From assembly GCA_035999365.1 (NCBI GenBank), contig DASYGT010000050.1:124001-188000 (forward strand): 64,000 nucleotides of DNA. The letters are read 5' to 3'. The number at the start of each line of letters is the position of its first letter. The first letter of the stretch is position 1. Below, piece after piece: positions 33,024 through 41,943 of this stretch. The notes under the pieces were generated by a model. It made no database searches. It saw nothing but the letters and a program-made list of their open reading frames with translations, and was not told the DNA's origin. The translations under genes and the position numbers were made by a program. The DNA is from DASYGT01 sp035999365. GTDB taxonomy: Bacteria > Actinomycetota > Actinomycetes > Mycobacteriales > Jatrophihabitantaceae.

Positions 33024-34480
33024 CGCCCGTGACGCAGGGTGTCCTTCTCCCAGGGCCGCACCGGCGTGAGTGGACGCACCGGTAACGGCCGCTGTGTCGC
33101 CTCCTCGACCATCGCGATGTAGGGGTCCGACGCGGTGACCGTCGAGGCGAACAGCACCGGCTCGTTGACCGACACGATCCGACGAGTGGTCTCGGTGGCG
33201 GCCGCGCGGTGCCGGCCGGTGTGTTGCCGGTTGCGCTGGTAGATCAGTCCCGGGACGGTTTGAACGAGCAGACCCACTGAGAAGGTCGACAGCAATGGCC
33301 CGGCGGCGCCGTAGTGCTTCGCGAGCACGATGGACACGACGAGATTGAACGGAATGGCCAACGTCGCACAGGTAGCGCTGAAGCGCAGGCCTGCCGGATC
33401 GCGCATGCTCATCGCGAGCGGGAATGCCGGAGCCTGTCCAGCAACTGACAGCGCCGCAGCGACCGGTATGAGTAGGCCGAGATGGATGGCCTTGCCACCG
33501 ATCAGGTGGCCGAGCGGGTTGGCGATGGCCACGAGCGCACCGCCGAGCAGCAACGATCCGACGAAGAGCACCATGATGATGCGCCCGATGCCGGGGCCAC
33601 GGCGGCCCTCGCTGTGCGCCTTCGCGTACATCGGCCACAGCGGCTGCGCAGCGGCGGCGATCAACGCTGCCACCGGCGTGAACATCTGCAGGACCACCGA
33701 GTAGTTCGCGACGGCCTGCTTCGTCGAGACGTGGCTGAGCACGATGCGGTCGGTGTAGTAGGCAAGCGGCAGCGCGATGGTGATCACCAGCATCGGCCCG
33801 CTGATGGCCCGGATGCTCGCACCGGGATAGCGGCGCCGGTACGGGATCTTGCTCAGTACGCGGGTCCAGGAGTAGTTCGTGGCGCGAGCAGCGACCGTAC
33901 TCGTGAGGACGTTGATGATCACAACTGCGAGCGTCGGAGTGATGATCACCCAGCGGACGTCGATGTTGGTCACCATCACGGCGACGACGAGCAGCAGCGT
34001 CACGGGCGCCAGCAGTGTCTGAACGAGGATCGCCACGTGGTTGCGATTGACGCCGAGCAGCATGCTTTGGCCGAGGCCGGGTACGAAGCTCACGCCGTAC
34101 ATGAAGATGGCGATGCCGACGAAGAGATTCGGCCCGGACGCCGCGCCGAGCAGCCGGGGCCAGAGCTTCGCGCCGGTCAGGACGACGGTGATGATCGTCA
34201 GCGCGATCATCGACATCGTCAACGTGCGGGCGGCCGTCAGCATCACTCGCTGCGCGCGATTCGATTGCGGGCCGTGGGCGGCGAAGACGGAGGTGACGGC
34301 AGTGCCGACCCCGAGGTTGTTCAGTGGGATCAGCGCGATGAGGGACACGATGAGCGAAAAGCTGTCGAATGCGTCGAGCCCGAAGTGGCTGATCACGACG
34401 CGGCTCGTCAGCAGGGTCGCGATCGCAGCGGGAATGAGCGAGAACGCCCGCGCGAGCGCGCTGAGCACTAAGGACTTCAT
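33020..34480 (-). CDS. polysaccharide flippase (Wzx/MATE-like)
   Basis: 486 residues with about 12-14 hydrophobic helices, typical of the oligosaccharidyl-lipid flippase superfamily that moves lipid-linked repeat units outward. N-terminus LVLSALARAFSLIPAAIATLLTSRVVISHFG is characteristic. A hydrophilic C-terminal tail of about 60 residues (from RNRQHTGRHR) is cytosolic. Supports a Wzx/Wzy-type mechanism with the ligase-like protein at 49243. It starts 100 bases after the ketoreductase gene and may share its transcript. Confidence 0.86.
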   Translation of the reverse strand: MKSLVLSALARAFSLIPAAIATLLTSRVVISHFGLDAFDSFSLIVSLIALIPLNNLGVGTAVTSVFAAHGPQSNRAQRVMLTAARTLTMSMIALTIITVVLTGAKLWPRLLGAASGPNLFVGIAIFMYGVSFVPGLGQSMLLGVNRNHVAILVQTLLAPVTLLLVVAVMVTNIDVRWVIITPTLAVVIINVLTSTVAARATNYSWTRVLSKIPYRRRYPGASIRAISGPMLVITIALPLAYYTDRIVLSHVSTKQAVANYSVVLQMFTPVAALIAAAAQPLWPMYAKAHSEGRRGPGIGRIIMVLFVGSLLLGGALVAIANPLGHLIGGKAIHLGLLIPVAAALSVAGQAPAFPLAMSMRDPAGLRFSATCATLAIPFNLVVSIVLAKHYGAAGPLLSTFSVGLLVQTVPGLIYQRNRQHTGRHRAAATETTRRIVSVNEPVLFASTVTASDPYIAMVEEATQRPLPVRPLTPVRPWEKDTLRHGR

Positions 34481-34580
34481 CGGCTGAGTGGCACTACCTG
34501 GGTGCGAGCGGCGGGTCTACGGACAACCGGGCAATTCTCGCCCAGTCGCCCTTCCTGCGCCACTTAACCGCGCCCGAACG

Positions 34581-35324
34581 TCACCCGGTGAGGCCGCCGT
34601 CAGCGACCAGGATGTGGCCGGTGATGTACGTGTTCGCCGGGTCGGTGAGGAACTGGACGGCGCGGGCGATGTCCTCCGGATCACCGAGTCGACCGGCCGG
34701 TGTGCGGCGCACGATCTGCTCCAGCTGGGCTTCGTCGAGGCCGTGACTCATTTCGGTGCGCAGGTAGCCGGGTGCCACGCCGTTCACGATGATGCCGCGC
34801 GAGCCGAGTTCTCGCGCCATCGCGCGCGTGAAGCCGTCGAGGGCGGCCTTGGTCGCGCTGTACACGGCGAGACCGCGATATCCGGACAACCCCACGATGG
34901 AAGAGATGTTCACGATCCAGCCGGATCTGCGGGCGAGCATGCGGCGGCTCACCAGCCGTGTCATGTAGATCGTGCCCTTCAGATTGAGGTCGATCACGGT
35001 GTCGATGTCCTCGTCGGGCGTCAACCCGAGGATGCCGTCACGCGCCACTCCCGCGTTATTCACCAAGACATCGACCTGTCCCCATTTCGCCACGACGGCG
35101 CTGACAAACGTCTCGGCGTCGGCCGAGCGCGACAGGTCGGCCGGTACGAAGAGGAATCGGTCGGCGAGCTGTGGGTCTGCCGCCCATGCCTCGACCTCTG
35201 GTGTGGACGAGCGCGCACACGTGGCGACCCGGTCACCCGCGTCGAGGTAGGCGCGGACGATGCCTGCGCCCAGCCCGCGGCTGCCGCCGGTCACGATGAC
35301 GACCCGCGGCGTGGATGCACTCAC
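34581..35324 (-). CDS. SDR ketoreductase (FabG-like)
   Basis: 247-residue short-chain dehydrogenase. VTGGSRGLGAGIV binds NAD(P), NNAG follows, and the catalytic Ser/Tyr/Lys appear in ISSIVG and YSATKAAL. The C-terminus (ITGHILVADGGLTG) is FabG-like. It overlaps the AMP-ligase gene by 4 bases, so ACP, ligase and reductase form one unit. Most likely it reduces a 3-oxoacyl group on the ACP encoded upstream. Confidence 0.9.
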   Translation of the reverse strand: MSASTPRVVIVTGGSRGLGAGIVRAYLDAGDRVATCARSSTPEVEAWAADPQLADRFLFVPADLSRSADAETFVSAVVAKWGQVDVLVNNAGVARDGILGLTPDEDIDTVIDLNLKGTIYMTRLVSRRMLARRSGWIVNISSIVGLSGYRGLAVYSATKAALDGFTRAMARELGSRGIIVNGVAPGYLRTEMSHGLDEAQLEQIVRRTPAGRLGDPEDIARAVQFLTDPANTYITGHILVADGGLTG

Positions 35325-36664
35325 TCGGTGTCCCTTCTCACGATCTTGTTGCCGGCCATCGACACGGTATCGACGAACCGGATGCTGCGCGGCCGCGCAG
35401 CAGCGGGAAGGTCTGCGCAGGCGGTTCGGATCGCGGTGGTGAGGGCATCGGTATCACTTCCGGGTGCCGCGACGATCTCGATGGCGACGATGGATCCGGT
35501 CATCGCGTTGGGCCGGCCGAAGACCCGTGCCATGTCGACGCCCGGCACCGCACCGACCCGCTCCTCGATCGGCAGGGGGTGCACTTTGACGCCGCCGACG
35601 TTGATGATCTCACTCGTTCGCCCCCGGAAGATGATCCGGTCGTCGACGATCTCGACGAGGTCGCCGGTGGGGCGCCAGGCGTCCGGATCGACGGGGGGTT
35701 CGCCGTAGTAGCCGAGCATGCCCACCCGAGATCGCACCCACAGCTCGCCGTCGACGATCTTCATCGCGATGTCTGCCGAGTCGCCGCGCGACAGCACGTC
35801 GAGGCTGAGCCCGTTGCGCCCGTCCCGCATCGAACCGCTCGAACCGAACTCGCTCGCGGCGTAGACCTGGGAGACGTGAGCCATGGGGAACGTGTCCCGC
35901 AGCTGGCCGAGCAGTGGCCCGGGTATTGCTTCACCGCCCAGGGTCACCTGGCGCAACTGCGGTGCCGCCTCGCCGTCGGTGCGCATCTCGGCGAGCAGGA
36001 ACCGCCAGTACGTCGGTGTCGCGCTCGCGTGCGTGACACCGTGCCTCCGCATCGCCGCCAGCCCTTCGCGAGGGCGCCGCGGCACTGCCGACACGAGCGT
36101 GGCGCCCGCTGCCATCACATGCACAAGAATCTGCAGGCCGGCGAACTGGTGCAGGCCGTACGCAAGCAGCCAACGCTCATCGGGCGCGGGCTTGATCCTC
36201 GTGGCGCCGCGCAGCACGCGGTGCCAATCCTGACGTACACCCCGGGGCGTACCTGTCGTGCCGGTGGTGAGGACGAGTAGCGGCCGCGCCTCGGGGGGCT
36301 CTGCCGGGACGGACCCGGCCGATCGCAGTGCGAGCGCGGTGGTGGCGGATGCCCGGATCGTCTGAAGGGGTTCGCGGCAGATGACCAGGTCGTGGTCGAA
36401 GCGCGCGGTGAGGGCGTCGATCTCGGCGGGGTCGTCCGTGGGCGGGTACTGGCACGACTCGACGCCCGCCAGTGCGGCCGCGGCCATGACGGCGATCGTG
36501 GTTGCTGCGTCGTGGTCCAGGCTCGCAACGCGGGTGATGTCGCGCTCCAGCATCCCGGCGGCGACGGATTCGGCGAGCTCGGTCAACTCGCCGTAGGTGG
36601 TCGTGCGATCGTCCTCGACGACCGCAGGGCGCGCCGGGTCTGCACGCCGCAGGAGCTCGATCAA
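35321..36664 (-). CDS. AMP-dependent acyl-acid ligase (ANL superfamily)
   Basis: 447-residue adenylating enzyme, shorter than acyl-CoA synthetases (about 500-550). P-loop TTGTTGTPRG, motif YAASEFGSS, hinge TGDLVEI, GRTSEIINVGGVKVHP and the C-terminal catalytic Lys in AGNKIVRRD are all present, so it should be active. It starts at TTG 36664, overlapping the ACP stop (TTGA). Context implies that it loads an activated acid onto that ACP rather than CoA. Substrate unknown. Confidence 0.88.
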   Translation of the reverse strand: MIELLRRADPARPAVVEDDRTTTYGELTELAESVAAGMLERDITRVASLDHDAATTIAVMAAAALAGVESCQYPPTDDPAEIDALTARFDHDLVICREPLQTIRASATTALALRSAGSVPAEPPEARPLLVLTTGTTGTPRGVRQDWHRVLRGATRIKPAPDERWLLAYGLHQFAGLQILVHVMAAGATLVSAVPRRPREGLAAMRRHGVTHASATPTYWRFLLAEMRTDGEAAPQLRQVTLGGEAIPGPLLGQLRDTFPMAHVSQVYAASEFGSSGSMRDGRNGLSLDVLSRGDSADIAMKIVDGELWVRSRVGMLGYYGEPPVDPDAWRPTGDLVEIVDDRIIFRGRTSEIINVGGVKVHPLPIEERVGAVPGVDMARVFGRPNAMTGSIVAIEIVAAPGSDTDALTTAIRTACADLPAAARPRSIRFVDTVSMAGNKIVRRDTE

Positions 36665-36909
36665 GCCCCGGCGACCGCAGCGTCGTAGAAGTCGACGATG
36701 TCGCCGACGGTCTGGGGCATTGTTTCGCTGCTGAACGGGTCCTTGCCGTACTCGTCCTCGAGCAGCGCCGACAGTTCGGCAGTCTCGAGCGAATCCAGGC
36801 CGAGGCCCTCGGCGAACAGCGCAGTGCCGCGATCGAACTCGGCGTCCTTCTCGACCAGGACCAGGAAGGACTTGATGGTGTCCCGGACGTCGCGCTGTGA
36901 GCCGCTCAT
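36661..36909 (-). CDS. acyl carrier protein
   Basis: 82-residue acidic carrier protein with phosphopantetheine attachment at Ser40 in GLGLDSLETAEL. First gene of the set ACP, AMP-ligase, ketoreductase and probably flippase. No fatty-acid or polyketide synthase genes are nearby, so it is a dedicated carrier for one acyl group, probably destined for the polysaccharide. Divergent from an acyltransferase at 37005, the obvious candidate recipient. Confidence 0.93.
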   Translation of the reverse strand: MSGSQRDVRDTIKSFLVLVEKDAEFDRGTALFAEGLGLDSLETAELSALLEDEYGKDPFSSETMPQTVGDIVDFYDAAVAGA

Positions 36910-36969
36910 GCCCCTACCGTTTCTGCTGGTTCGACGACCCGCAGACTATCTCACCGGGCCGCCGCGAGC

Positions 36970-36997
36970 TTGCCGGAGACAGCCGCGCAGGTAGTCT
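36970..36997 (+). promoter_or_regulatory. promoter for leaderless acyltransferase mRNA
   Basis: TTGCCG, 16 bases, TAGTCT; the -10 ends 7 bases before GTG 37005, so transcription should begin at the start codon. No ribosome-binding site is present. Confidence 0.55.
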
Positions 36998-37004
36998 CGC
37001 GCGC

Positions 37005-37691
37005 GTGGTGGATACCGGACTGGGCAGCAGCGGGACCAACTTGCGTGCGCGCTTGCGCGACAAGGCCAGACGCCGAGTGTTGAACTGGGTGTACGGCGCC
37101 GAGACGACGTTTCCTGGCGATCCGCGCAGGCGGTTGATCGCCGACCACACGGTGACGGCTGATGTCCGCCTGGTGCAGTACCACGCCAACGACGGTGACC
37201 CGGTCACGGTTGGCAAGTACACGGGCATCACGCACACGGCGGTGATGCTGCACGGCGGCCTGCACCGTGCGGACTGGGTAAGCGTGGTGCACGCACACCG
37301 CGACGCCGACGGTGCATGGACCTGGCCCGAGGGCGCGATGCACAGCAAGGGGCCGATCGAGATCGGCAGCGACGTTCTCATTACCTATGAAGCGCTCATC
37401 ATGTCCGGGGTGAAGATCGGCCATGGTGCGATCGTGGCTCCGCGTGCGGTCGTGACGAAGGATGTCGAGCCCTACGAGATCGTCGGCGGCAACCCCGCTC
37501 GCCATATCAAGTACCGGTTCGACGAGCCCACTCGTGAGGCGTTGCTGCGCATCGCGTGGTGGGACTGGCCGGAGGAGAAGGTCAGCCGGCTGCGGCACGA
37601 GATCGATTCGCCGGACGTCGCCGGCTTCGTCGCGCGGCACGACCCGCTGCTGCATGGGGGCCGCGAGCGCGCGCCCGAGGGAGAAGCCTGA
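37005..37691 (+). CDS. left-handed beta-helix acyltransferase (CatB/Vat-like)
   Basis: 228 residues. Hexapeptide rungs (VTVGKYTGI, IEIGSDVLI, VKIGHGAIV, APRAVV) and YEIVGGNPARHIKYRF match xenobiotic/sugar O-acetyltransferases of the CatB/Vat type. The family catalytic His could be the one in VVHAHRDADG. It starts at GTG 37005 directly after a -10 box. Divergent from the ACP operon, so it may transfer the ACP-borne acyl group; acetyl-CoA is the default family donor. Confidence 0.85.
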   Translation: MVDTGLGSSGTNLRARLRDKARRRVLNWVYGAETTFPGDPRRRLIADHTVTADVRLVQYHANDGDPVTVGKYTGITHTAVMLHGGLHRADWVSVVHAHRDADGAWTWPEGAMHSKGPIEIGSDVLITYEALIMSGVKIGHGAIVAPRAVVTKDVEPYEIVGGNPARHIKYRFDEPTREALLRIAWWDWPEEKVSRLRHEIDSPDVAGFVARHDPLLHGGRERAPEGEA

Positions 37692-37712
37692 TCGCGTCTG
37701 CCCGCTACGGCG

Positions 37713-38912
37713 TCAGCTGGTCGCTGCCCCGTCCAGCAATGCCTCCAGCGCGGCGAGGTCGACGGTGATGTCGGTGACGATCGCCGTCTGACGATTGAGC
37801 CGCTTCGACGTGGGCCAATCCGAGAGATAGCGGTACGTCATGCCCGGAATGCCCGCAGCCATGCGCCAGTAGTCCGGCAGTACGCAGCCAGCCGGAAAGA
37901 TCTCGATCAATGAGGTACCGCCAGCGGCGAACACCAAGTTGGCCAGCGCAGCGCCGTGCGCCGACACGATCACCGGTGCCTGGGCGAACGACGAGATCTG
38001 ATCGGCCACCGACATCTCGCCGGGGTCAATGACATCGAAGCCGCGCGCCGTCAGGACTGAGCGGACGGCGGCCTCGTTGAGGATGTCGCGGTTGTTGCCG
38101 GTCGCTCCTCGAGTGACGTAGATCGGCGTGCCAGTGGCCGGCGCGCCGGGCGCTGTCATCAGGCGGTCGCGCAGGAAGGCGCTGACCCACGGTGGGTTCT
38201 TCTCGGTCATTGCCGGCGGGCCGGGCACGACGAGCGTTTCGGCACGGACGTGCGGATGGGCGCTGGCGTCGACTATCCGGTCGTCGCTCAGTCCCATCAT
38301 CGTCAGCAATTCGCGCTGGAACGGAAGCCCGGCGGGGACGTACCAACGGTCGACCGACCCAATCTCGCGCGCCTGCTCAAGTACGCCGATGCGGGGAATC
38401 GCGTCGTTCAGGAAGTGGTAGTAATTGCCGTCGCCTCGCGAGGCGAGCACGCCGAGACGACCTTCGACCTCCAACGGCGGCACGGGGAACGGATTGAGGA
38501 ACACCGGGTGCTGGCGGGGTTTCGAGGTCCCGAAGTAGCGGCTGATCTCCCACACCAGGTCGTTGGCGCCAGTGATCACAGCTCGATGTGGGCCCAGGAC
38601 CCGACCGCCGGGCAGTTCGGCCACCGCCACCCGACCGACGGGTCCGTCATCCGCCGGCTCCAACGCCGCGAGGCCCTCAGGCCGCCCGACCGGCTCGCCG
38701 CGCTCGAGAACCTCGACAGGGCGTGCCGTCACGCACCGACCGCCGCTGCTCTCGGCGGCGTCTTCCATGGTCATCGCGACGCCGGTCGGCAAGAGGCCAC
38801 CACGGCCGCGGCTGAGCCCGACGGTGATCGGGGAAACCGCGCGCGTGGCGTGGACGTAGGCGGGCTTGAGATAGGGGAACAGCGGGCGAAGCTTCGGAGG
38901 CAGCCGAACCAT
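37713..38912 (-). CDS. glycosyltransferase family 61 (DUF563) protein
   Basis: 399 residues. The C-terminal half carries family-61 landmarks: ASRGDGNYYHFLNDAIPRI, PIYVTRGATGNNRDILNE, and SAHGAALANLVFAAGGTSLIEIFP. ATG 38912 is preceded by AGGGCGACGA and starts MVRLPPKLRPLF; the frame is open 47 codons further. It lies 8 bases downstream of the FkbM gene at 38921, in the same operon. Predicted cytosolic or membrane-associated transferase of the glycan. Confidence 0.83.
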   Translation of the reverse strand: MVRLPPKLRPLFPYLKPAYVHATRAVSPITVGLSRGRGGLLPTGVAMTMEDAAESSGGRCVTARPVEVLERGEPVGRPEGLAALEPADDGPVGRVAVAELPGGRVLGPHRAVITGANDLVWEISRYFGTSKPRQHPVFLNPFPVPPLEVEGRLGVLASRGDGNYYHFLNDAIPRIGVLEQAREIGSVDRWYVPAGLPFQRELLTMMGLSDDRIVDASAHPHVRAETLVVPGPPAMTEKNPPWVSAFLRDRLMTAPGAPATGTPIYVTRGATGNNRDILNEAAVRSVLTARGFDVIDPGEMSVADQISSFAQAPVIVSAHGAALANLVFAAGGTSLIEIFPAGCVLPDYWRMAAGIPGMTYRYLSDWPTSKRLNRQTAIVTDITVDLAALEALLDGAATS

Positions 38913-38920
38913 TCGTCGCC

Positions 38921-39754
38921 CTAGCGGCTCGGATGTGCGCGGCCCGGACCCAACGGCTCGCGCGAGAGCCACACACAGCGGTAGCCCTGTGCCTGCTCCA
39001 TGTCCTGCACACGCAACCCGACGGTCTCGAAGAAGCCGTGCAGTTCGTCCCACGAATGCCCGGCGACGGGATGCGTCTCGATGACGACTCGCTGCACCGA
39101 TGCCCAGGTGGCCGGTGACGAGCCGAGCACCAGGTCGTACTCGCCGCCCTCACAGTCGATCTTGACGAGGTCGACGGGCGCCGCAGCGGCGGCCACCGCG
39201 TCGTCGAAGCTGATCGACTGGACCTGGGTCGCCACGCCGGTGCTGTGCCCGGCGGAGACGAGGCCGTTGAGCCCCGACCCGGCGCCGTTGTCGTCGAAGA
39301 CGGCCGTGCCGCTCGTGGACGACAGCGCCATCTCATTGACCGTCACGCGATCGGCGTAGCCGTTCTGCTCGACGTTCTGGCGCAGGAACTTCGCCGTGGT
39401 GGGCGACGGCTCGAATGTCGAGATGGTCGCCTTGGGGTGCAACTGGGCGAGCCGGCAGGAGAAGGTGCCGACGTGGCCGCCGATGTCGATGACGGTGATC
39501 GGGCGATCCAGCATGGGCCCGAGGAACCACTGGAGCCGGTAGCAGTCCTCCGCGAAGATCTCGTAGACCGGCACGCGGGCGCCGGGCCGGTTCGGGCAGT
39601 CGATCCGCATGCCGCTGCGGGTGGCGAAGCTGAGTGTCTCGGGGCCACGCCCTACCGTCTCGCGGGCCATGTCCGCCAGCATCGGGAGCCAATTGGAGAA
39701 GGTTCGCGGTGTCTGGGCGATGCGCCTGGCCCGGAAGAGCAGGGTGTTCGTCAC
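38921..39754 (-). CDS. FkbM-family methyltransferase, subfamily B
   Basis: 277 residues. SAM site VIDIGGHVGTFSCRL, acidic loop TFEPSPTTAKFLRQN and FkbM signature VKIDCEGGEYDLVLGSSP. The N-terminal 80 residues, including YEIFAEDCYRLQWFLG, align with the protein at 48401, its paralogue. It differs from subfamily A by length, the DIGGH motif and the Cys-Glu-Gly-Gly-Glu box. Presumed sugar O-methyltransferase. First gene of a short minus-strand operon with the GT61 gene. Confidence 0.88.
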   Translation of the reverse strand: MTNTLLFRARRIAQTPRTFSNWLPMLADMARETVGRGPETLSFATRSGMRIDCPNRPGARVPVYEIFAEDCYRLQWFLGPMLDRPITVIDIGGHVGTFSCRLAQLHPKATISTFEPSPTTAKFLRQNVEQNGYADRVTVNEMALSSTSGTAVFDDNGAGSGLNGLVSAGHSTGVATQVQSISFDDAVAAAAAPVDLVKIDCEGGEYDLVLGSSPATWASVQRVVIETHPVAGHSWDELHGFFETVGLRVQDMEQAQGYRCVWLSREPLGPGRAHPSR

Positions 39755-39851
39755 TGTCAGTCCCTCCGCGACGGGCGCGGACGACGTCCGGCTGGTGCGG
39801 TCGATGATTCCATACCGATGCCGAGGAAGTGCTGCCAGACAGCGCTGACGG

Positions 39852-39857
39852 TAGATT
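39852..39857 (+). promoter_or_regulatory. -10 box before the UDP-glucuronate decarboxylase gene
   Basis: TAGATT lies 8 bases before GTG 39866 and there is no ribosome-binding site between, suggesting a leaderless transcript. Confidence 0.4.
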
Positions 39858-39865
39858 CCTCAGCC

Positions 39866-40867
39866 GTGTCCCATGCTTCGCACGCTTCCGATCTCCCCGA
39901 CCTCAACCCGAAGCGCGTCCTCGTCACGGGCGGGGCCGGATTCATCGGCTCGCACCTGTCGCGGCGGCTCCTCGAACTCGGACATGACGTCCTGGCCGTC
40001 GACAATTTCTATTCCAGCACCCGTAGCAATGTGTACGACCTGCTGGACAACCCGAGATTCGAGCTGATGCGCCACGACGTGACGTTCCCGCTCTACGTCG
40101 AGGTCGACCAGATCTACCACCTCGCCTGCCCGGCCTCGCCGGTGTTCTACCAGCGCGACCCGGTCCAGACGACGAAGACGTGCGTGCACGGATCGATCAA
40201 CATGCTCGGCCTGGCCAAGCGCACCGGAGCCCGAATCCTGCTGGCGTCGACGTCGGAGGTGTACGGCGACCCGGCCGTGCACCCGCAGGAGGAGTCGTAC
40301 TGGGGCAACGTCAACCCGATCGGCATCCGTTCCTGCTACGACGAGGGCAAGCGCTGCGCCGAGACACTGTTCTTCGACTACTACCGTCAGCACGCGTTGC
40401 CCATCAAGGTCGCGCGCATCTTCAACACCTACGGTCCGCAGATGCTCGCCGACGACGGTCGGGTCGTGTCGAGTTTCATCGTGCAGGCGTTGCAGGGCCA
40501 GCCGCTCACGGTCTTCGGCGACGGCTCGCAGACCCGTTCGTTCTGCTACGTAGACGATCTGGTCGAAGGCCTGATCGCACTGATGGGCTCACCCGAGGGA
40601 GTCACCGGTCCGATCAACCTCGGCAACCCCGGCGAGTTCACGATGCTCGAACTCGCGACGAAGGTTCTCGCGCTCGCGGGCAAGGCCGGCGCGGCGGGAG
40701 ATGTCGAGCACCGCCCGCTTCCGTCGGACGATCCGGTGCGGCGCAAGCCGAACATCGACCGCGCACGCGACATTCTCGGCTGGAGCCCCACCGTGTCCCT
40801 TGACGAAGGCCTGGAGCGCACCGTGTCGTACTTCCGCGAGCTGTTGTCGCACAAGGCCGGCGGCTGA
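39866..40867 (+). CDS. UDP-glucuronate decarboxylase (UDP-xylose synthase)
   Basis: 333-residue extended SDR making UDP-xylose from UDP-glucuronate. VLVTGGAGFIGSHLSRRLL binds NAD; DNFYSSTRSNV, YHLACPASPVFYQRDPVQTTKT, LLASTSEVYGDP and catalytic YDEGKRCAETL are diagnostic of UXS. RIFNTYGP and SFCYVDDLVEGLI follow. GTG 39866 gives MSHASHASDL before the Rossmann fold. Implies a pentose in the glycan. Overlaps the next glycosyltransferase by one base. Confidence 0.92.
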   Translation: MSHASHASDLPDLNPKRVLVTGGAGFIGSHLSRRLLELGHDVLAVDNFYSSTRSNVYDLLDNPRFELMRHDVTFPLYVEVDQIYHLACPASPVFYQRDPVQTTKTCVHGSINMLGLAKRTGARILLASTSEVYGDPAVHPQEESYWGNVNPIGIRSCYDEGKRCAETLFFDYYRQHALPIKVARIFNTYGPQMLADDGRVVSSFIVQALQGQPLTVFGDGSQTRSFCYVDDLVEGLIALMGSPEGVTGPINLGNPGEFTMLELATKVLALAGKAGAAGDVEHRPLPSDDPVRRKPNIDRARDILGWSPTVSLDEGLERTVSYFRELLSHKAGG

Positions 40868-41934
40868 TGCGCATCTATCTCGCCTGGCAGTACATCACCG
40901 GTTACTCGACGTCGGGCATGCACGAACTGGTCAAGCAAGGCCATGACGTGCGACTGATGTATCAAGAGGCGCTGGTCCATCCACCGTTCCTCGCGCCGTT
41001 CGACGACGCGAAACTCACCGAGGGGCTGCACGCCAATGGGTGGACGGGAGAGCCCGACGAACAGCTGCTGATGCGCGAGCTGGACGAATTCCAGCCCGAG
41101 GTCCTGATCGTGAACTCGTGGCATATCCCGGCCTACATGAAGGCAGCGCGCCGGTGGCGGGGCAAGGCGCTGCGCATCGTTGTGATGGATCACCAGTGGC
41201 TTGGCACGCCCAAGCAATGGCTGGGCAGGCTCACCCGCCGCCTGTACATCCAGCCGGCGTTCGACGCGGCGTTCATGCCCGGTGACGAACAGGCCGTATT
41301 CGCCCGCCACCTGGGGTTCAAGCAGCACGAGATCATCGTCGGGCTGTACACCTGTCATCAATCGTTCTTCACCGGTCCGCAGAGCCCGCCGCGAAATTCG
41401 TTCCTGTTCACCGGCCGCTTGGTCGACACGAAGGGCGTCGACGTGCTTGCCGCCGCGTATCGCACGTACCGCGACAAGACCGAAGACCCGTGGCCTCTCG
41501 TCGTGGCCGGCATCGGCCCGATGGACGAGGAGCTGAAGGCCATCGACGGCGTTCAGCTGCTGGGCTTCGTGTCGCCCGACGAGCTCCCGGGTGTGATGGC
41601 CGAGGCAGGCTGCCTGCTGCTGCCGAGCCGCTTCGAGCCGTGGGGGGTTGTGGTGCAGGAGGCAGCCGCATCCGGGCAGGCCGTGATCTGTACGAGCAGC
41701 TGCGGCGCGGCGTCACGGCTCGTTCTCGACGGCTACAACGGCCGCGTCGTGGCGCCCGGCAAGCCGGACGAACTCGCCGAGGCGATGCTGTGGGTTGCGT
41801 CGGCCGATCCCGAGCACCGGGTGGCAATGAGCGCCCGGGGTGTCGAGCTGGCCAAGCAGTACACACCGAAGCGGTGGGCCGAGCATCTCGTGGATCGGTC
41901 ACGCGAACTGCTGCCGCTGGCACTGGGTCGATAA
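40867..41934 (+). CDS. glycosyltransferase family 4/1
   Basis: 355-residue GT-B transferase. The N-terminal part (MRIYLAWQYITGYSTSGMHELVKQ) is unusual in lacking the Gly-Gly loop. The donor half shows FLFTGRLVDTKGVDVL, LLGFVSPDELPGVM and the EX7E-type SRFEPWGVVVQEAAASG. ATG 40867 shares one base with the decarboxylase stop (TGATG), so it may use the UDP-pentose made by that enzyme. Confidence 0.88.
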   Translation: MRIYLAWQYITGYSTSGMHELVKQGHDVRLMYQEALVHPPFLAPFDDAKLTEGLHANGWTGEPDEQLLMRELDEFQPEVLIVNSWHIPAYMKAARRWRGKALRIVVMDHQWLGTPKQWLGRLTRRLYIQPAFDAAFMPGDEQAVFARHLGFKQHEIIVGLYTCHQSFFTGPQSPPRNSFLFTGRLVDTKGVDVLAAAYRTYRDKTEDPWPLVVAGIGPMDEELKAIDGVQLLGFVSPDELPGVMAEAGCLLLPSRFEPWGVVVQEAAASGQAVICTSSCGAASRLVLDGYNGRVVAPGKPDELAEAMLWVASADPEHRVAMSARGVELAKQYTPKRWAEHLVDRSRELLPLALGR

Positions 41935-41943
41935 CATCTGCGC

